Program-made: the position numbers and the translations under genes
Assembly (NCBI GenBank): GCA_944387745.1
Contig: CALXGD010000120.1
Location: 1-14,570 of the forward strand
Source: an uncultured Oscillospiraceae bacterium
Lineage (GTDB): Bacteria; Bacillota_A; Clostridia; Oscillospirales; Oscillospiraceae
Direction: 5' to 3'
Length of the DNA stretch: 14,570 nucleotides
Shown: in pieces, positions 12,980 through 14,570 of the stretch
Position numbering within the stretch: the stretch's first letter is position 1
How the letters are laid out: each line of letters begins with the position of its first letter
The notes under the pieces: model-generated
What the model was told of the DNA's origin: nothing
The model's input: the letters and a program-made list of their open reading frames with translations, nothing else
The model's database searches: none

Positions 12980-13645
12980 ATGCCCTATCTGGTCACATTT
13001 TTAGAGGGATTGATTACGTTTATCTCTCCCTGCCTGCTGCCTATGCTGCCGGTCTATCTGTCCTATTTTGCCGGCGGCACAGCAGAGCAATCTACCCGCC
13101 GCGCGCTCACCAACGCCATTGCCTTTGTAATGGGCTTTACCGCCCTGTTTGTGGCCATGGGCGCATTCGCCGGCACCATTGGCTCCTTCTTCACCCAGCA
13201 CCAGACAACAGTCAATCTTCTGTGCGGACTGGTGGTCTTTTTCTTTGGCCTGCACTTCCTGGGGCTGTTTGAGCTTCCGTTCTTCCGCGGGTCCAAGGGA
13301 TTTCATCACACCCAGAACATGGGCTTTGCCTCCGCCCTGCTGTTCGGCATGGTTTTTGCGGTGGGCTGGACTCCCTGCATTGGCGCCTTTCTGGGCTCCG
13401 CACTGATGCTGGCCTCTCAGCAGGGCTCCACTCTGACGGGAGTCCTCCTGCTGCTGTGCTACTCCGCCGGACTGGGCATCCCGTTTTTGCTGAGTGCTCT
13501 GCTCATCCAGTCCCTGCGGGGCGCATTCCAGTGGATCAAGCTGCACTACAGCATCATTAACAAGATCTGCGGTATCCTGCTGATCGCAGTCGGCCTTCTC
13601 ATGGCCACCGGCACCATGAATCGGCTGCTGCTCATCCTGATTTAA
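12980..13645 (+). CDS. ccdA: CcdA-family thiol-disulfide transmembrane electron carrier
   Basis: This 221-residue, six-helix membrane protein has the paired motifs of CcdA. FISPCLLPMLPVYLSY, with Cys18 in the first helix, and GWTPCIGAFLGS, with Cys133 in the fourth, form the internal redox pair. CcdA takes electrons from cytosolic thioredoxin and delivers them to thiol proteins outside the membrane. Length and helix pattern match the family, a short relative of the DsbD transmembrane domain. It follows the small CSGFC gene by three bases, with GGGG about 9 bases before the ATG, and precedes a TlpA/ResA-like gene by 27 bases. That gene should encode its outside partner. No cytochrome c maturation genes are visible, so its target may be another thiol process. 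Confidence 0.93.
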   Translation: MPYLVTFLEGLITFISPCLLPMLPVYLSYFAGGTAEQSTRRALTNAIAFVMGFTALFVAMGAFAGTIGSFFTQHQTTVNLLCGLVVFFFGLHFLGLFELPFFRGSKGFHHTQNMGFASALLFGMVFAVGWTPCIGAFLGSALMLASQQGSTLTGVLLLLCYSAGLGIPFLLSALLIQSLRGAFQWIKLHYSIINKICGILLIAVGLLMATGTMNRLLLILI

Positions 13646-13672
13646 CGGCTCTTTGCTTGGAGGGAATCTTTT

Positions 13673-14260
13673 ATGAGACAAAAAAAGACCGCTCTGATCC
13701 TTTTTGTCCTGCTCGCTGGCCTGTTTCTCACCGCCGGTCTCCTCTATTCCCGCTTATCCGGCCAGGCAGCCCAGGAGGAGGCCTCTTCCCGCCCGGAGCT
13801 ACCCGACCCGATTCCTGCCGTAGACTTTCAGCTGGAGAACAGCGCCGGAGAGCCACAGTCCTTTCTGGAACTGCTGGACGGCCGGCCCGCCATCTTGAAC
13901 TTCTGGGCCGCCAACTGTCCCCCCTGTCGCCAGGAGATGCCCCACTTCCAGCAGGCCTATGAGACCTATGGGGATGACATTCAATTTCTTATGGTGAATG
14001 TGTTGGATGCCATGGGCGACACCCGGGAATCCGCCCAGGCCTATTTGGAGGAAGAGAGCTACACCTTCCCGGTTTACTACGACAGTGAACTCAGCGGCGT
14101 TATGAGCTATGGGCTTCAGGGCTTTCCCACAACCTTCTTTCTTAACGGAGAGGGGGAGCTCATCCTGGGCTTCTCCGGCATGATGAGCGAGGCGGTACTC
14201 CAGACCTACCTCTACTACGCCTTCCCCGACCTTGTGGAGGAGCCCGCCTCGGGGCTATAA
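13673..14260 (+). CDS. TlpA/ResA-like membrane-anchored thioredoxin
   Basis: This 195-residue protein has an N-terminal membrane anchor (about residues 6-28), a short linker and a thioredoxin fold. The active site is WAANCPPCRQEMP with Cys82 and Cys85, and the cis-proline is P152 in GFPTTFFLNGEGEL. The CPPC dipeptide and the extra loop around 111-130 are usual in AhpC/TSA-type TlpA and ResA proteins, which reduce disulfides outside the membrane. It is the third gene of the operon and the natural acceptor of electrons from CcdA. GGAGG lies 9 bases before the ATG. The anchor lacks a lipobox, so it should stay as an uncleaved helix or be processed by signal peptidase I. The true target protein is not evident. 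Confidence 0.92.
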   Translation: MRQKKTALILFVLLAGLFLTAGLLYSRLSGQAAQEEASSRPELPDPIPAVDFQLENSAGEPQSFLELLDGRPAILNFWAANCPPCRQEMPHFQQAYETYGDDIQFLMVNVLDAMGDTRESAQAYLEEESYTFPVYYDSELSGVMSYGLQGFPTTFFLNGEGELILGFSGMMSEAVLQTYLYYAFPDLVEEPASGL

Positions 14261-14355
14261 GCTGGCGCACCTGACCAGTTTTGAAGCTGTGCAAAAGAAC
14301 GCCCCGCCCCCTTGGCGATTCTCTGAACTCCAGGCGACAAATCAATTCCATGGGC

Positions 14356-14364
14356 TGTTATAAT
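14356..14364 (+). promoter_or_regulatory. Extended -10 promoter of the lipoprotein gene
   Basis: TG-T-TATAAT is a perfect extended -10 (14356-14364). A weak -35 candidate, GCGACA (14334-14339), lies 19 bases upstream. The expected start is near 14371, about 33 bases before the ATG at 14404. Confidence 0.65.
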
Positions 14365-14403
14365 GAGCACAGAACAACTGCTGAAACGATGGGGGATTTT
14401 AGT

Positions 14404-14570
14404 ATGAAAAAGACGTTGGCCTTTATTCTGTTCCTTGCGTTGGCCCTGTCTCTTGCAGCTTGCACATCCACCGATGAGGACGCACCAGCAGACACCAACA
14501 CACCAGAGGTCACAGAATCGGTGGACACCAGCGCACCGGAACGGACAGATACACCGGAGCAAGACGAGCA
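14404..14570 (+). CDS. Secreted lipoprotein, N-terminal part only (runs off window)
   Basis: The visible 55 residues hold a lipoprotein signal peptide: a KK n-region, a hydrophobic stretch and the lipobox LAAC with Cys20 as the lipidated residue. After it comes a low-complexity linker rich in Thr, Asp, Glu and Pro, typical of the spacer between the lipid anchor and a folded domain in Firmicutes. The functional domain lies outside the window, so nothing can be said about its role. GGGGGA precedes the ATG by about 7 bases. It has its own extended -10 promoter and follows the TlpA-like gene by 143 bases with no clear terminator between them, so partial read-through is possible. Confidence 0.85.
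   Translation, partial: MKKTLAFILFLALALSLAACTSTDEDAPADTNTPEVTESVDTSAPERTDTPEQDE

Noticed and set aside
13001..13681. 226-codon minus-strand frame opposite ccdA
   Set aside because: It is Gln/Lys/Gly-rich antisense of the CcdA membrane helices with no ribosome site.
14261..14285. Terminator after the TlpA-like gene (CTGG...CCAGTTTT)
   Set aside because: Only four base pairs, so not a stable hairpin.
1..14570. CRISPR array, insertion sequence, prophage or rRNA genes
   Set aside because: No regularly spaced repeats, no transposase or phage signatures and no rRNA motifs were seen.

Overview
The window suggests a GC-rich anaerobic Firmicute of the Clostridia, probably the Oscillospiraceae (Flavonifractor/Oscillibacter/Lawsonibacter-like). 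This is inference. The signs are Gram-positive surface proteins with SLH domains, a CsaB-type cell-wall pyruvyl transferase, strong AGGAGG-type ribosome binding sites, a ferredoxin-fused aldo/keto reductase and a Crp/Fnr regulator next to a thiol-redox operon. No phylogenetic search was possible.

Region 1 (1-6388, minus strand) is one tightly packed operon with its own TTGAAA-17-TACAAT promoter. It reads murJ-family flippase, O-antigen ligase/polymerase-like membrane protein, GT4 glycosyltransferase, two DUF4330-type membrane-anchored proteins, then a GT4 glycosyltransferase whose frame runs without a stop into the N-terminus of a CsaB-like pyruvyl transferase (cut by the window edge). Three junctions are overlaps, two of them of the ATGA type. 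This looks like a machine that builds, flips, joins and pyruvylates a secondary cell-wall polymer (SCWP).

Region 2 (6472-9417, plus strand) is transcribed divergently. It encodes a 948-residue secreted protein with a phosphodiester glycosidase (NAGPA) domain, Ig-like segments, three SLH repeats, a Glu-Pro linker and a C-terminal SH3b domain. SLH domains bind pyruvylated SCWP, so the two divergent units plausibly make the anchor and the anchored enzyme.

Region 3 (9418-10409) holds a terminator-like hairpin, a consensus promoter, tRNA-Leu(CAG) with encoded CCA, a strong terminator, and then about 450 bases of AT-richer, non-coding or decayed DNA. That stretch has several large inverted repeats, an interrupted ORF and an imperfect 17-base direct repeat. 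It looks like an old insertion scar beside a tRNA gene.

Region 4 (10410-14260) is a redox neighbourhood: an aldo/keto reductase with two C-terminal 4Fe-4S motifs and a Crp/Fnr-family regulator (both minus strand). Divergent from these is a three-gene operon of a small CSGFC membrane protein, CcdA and a TlpA/ResA-like thioredoxin. CcdA would carry reducing power across the membrane to the TlpA-like protein. The divergent region contains a TGTGA-N5-TCACA palindrome that may be the regulator's operator.

Region 5 (14356-14570) is an extended -10 promoter followed by the start of a lipoprotein gene that leaves the window.
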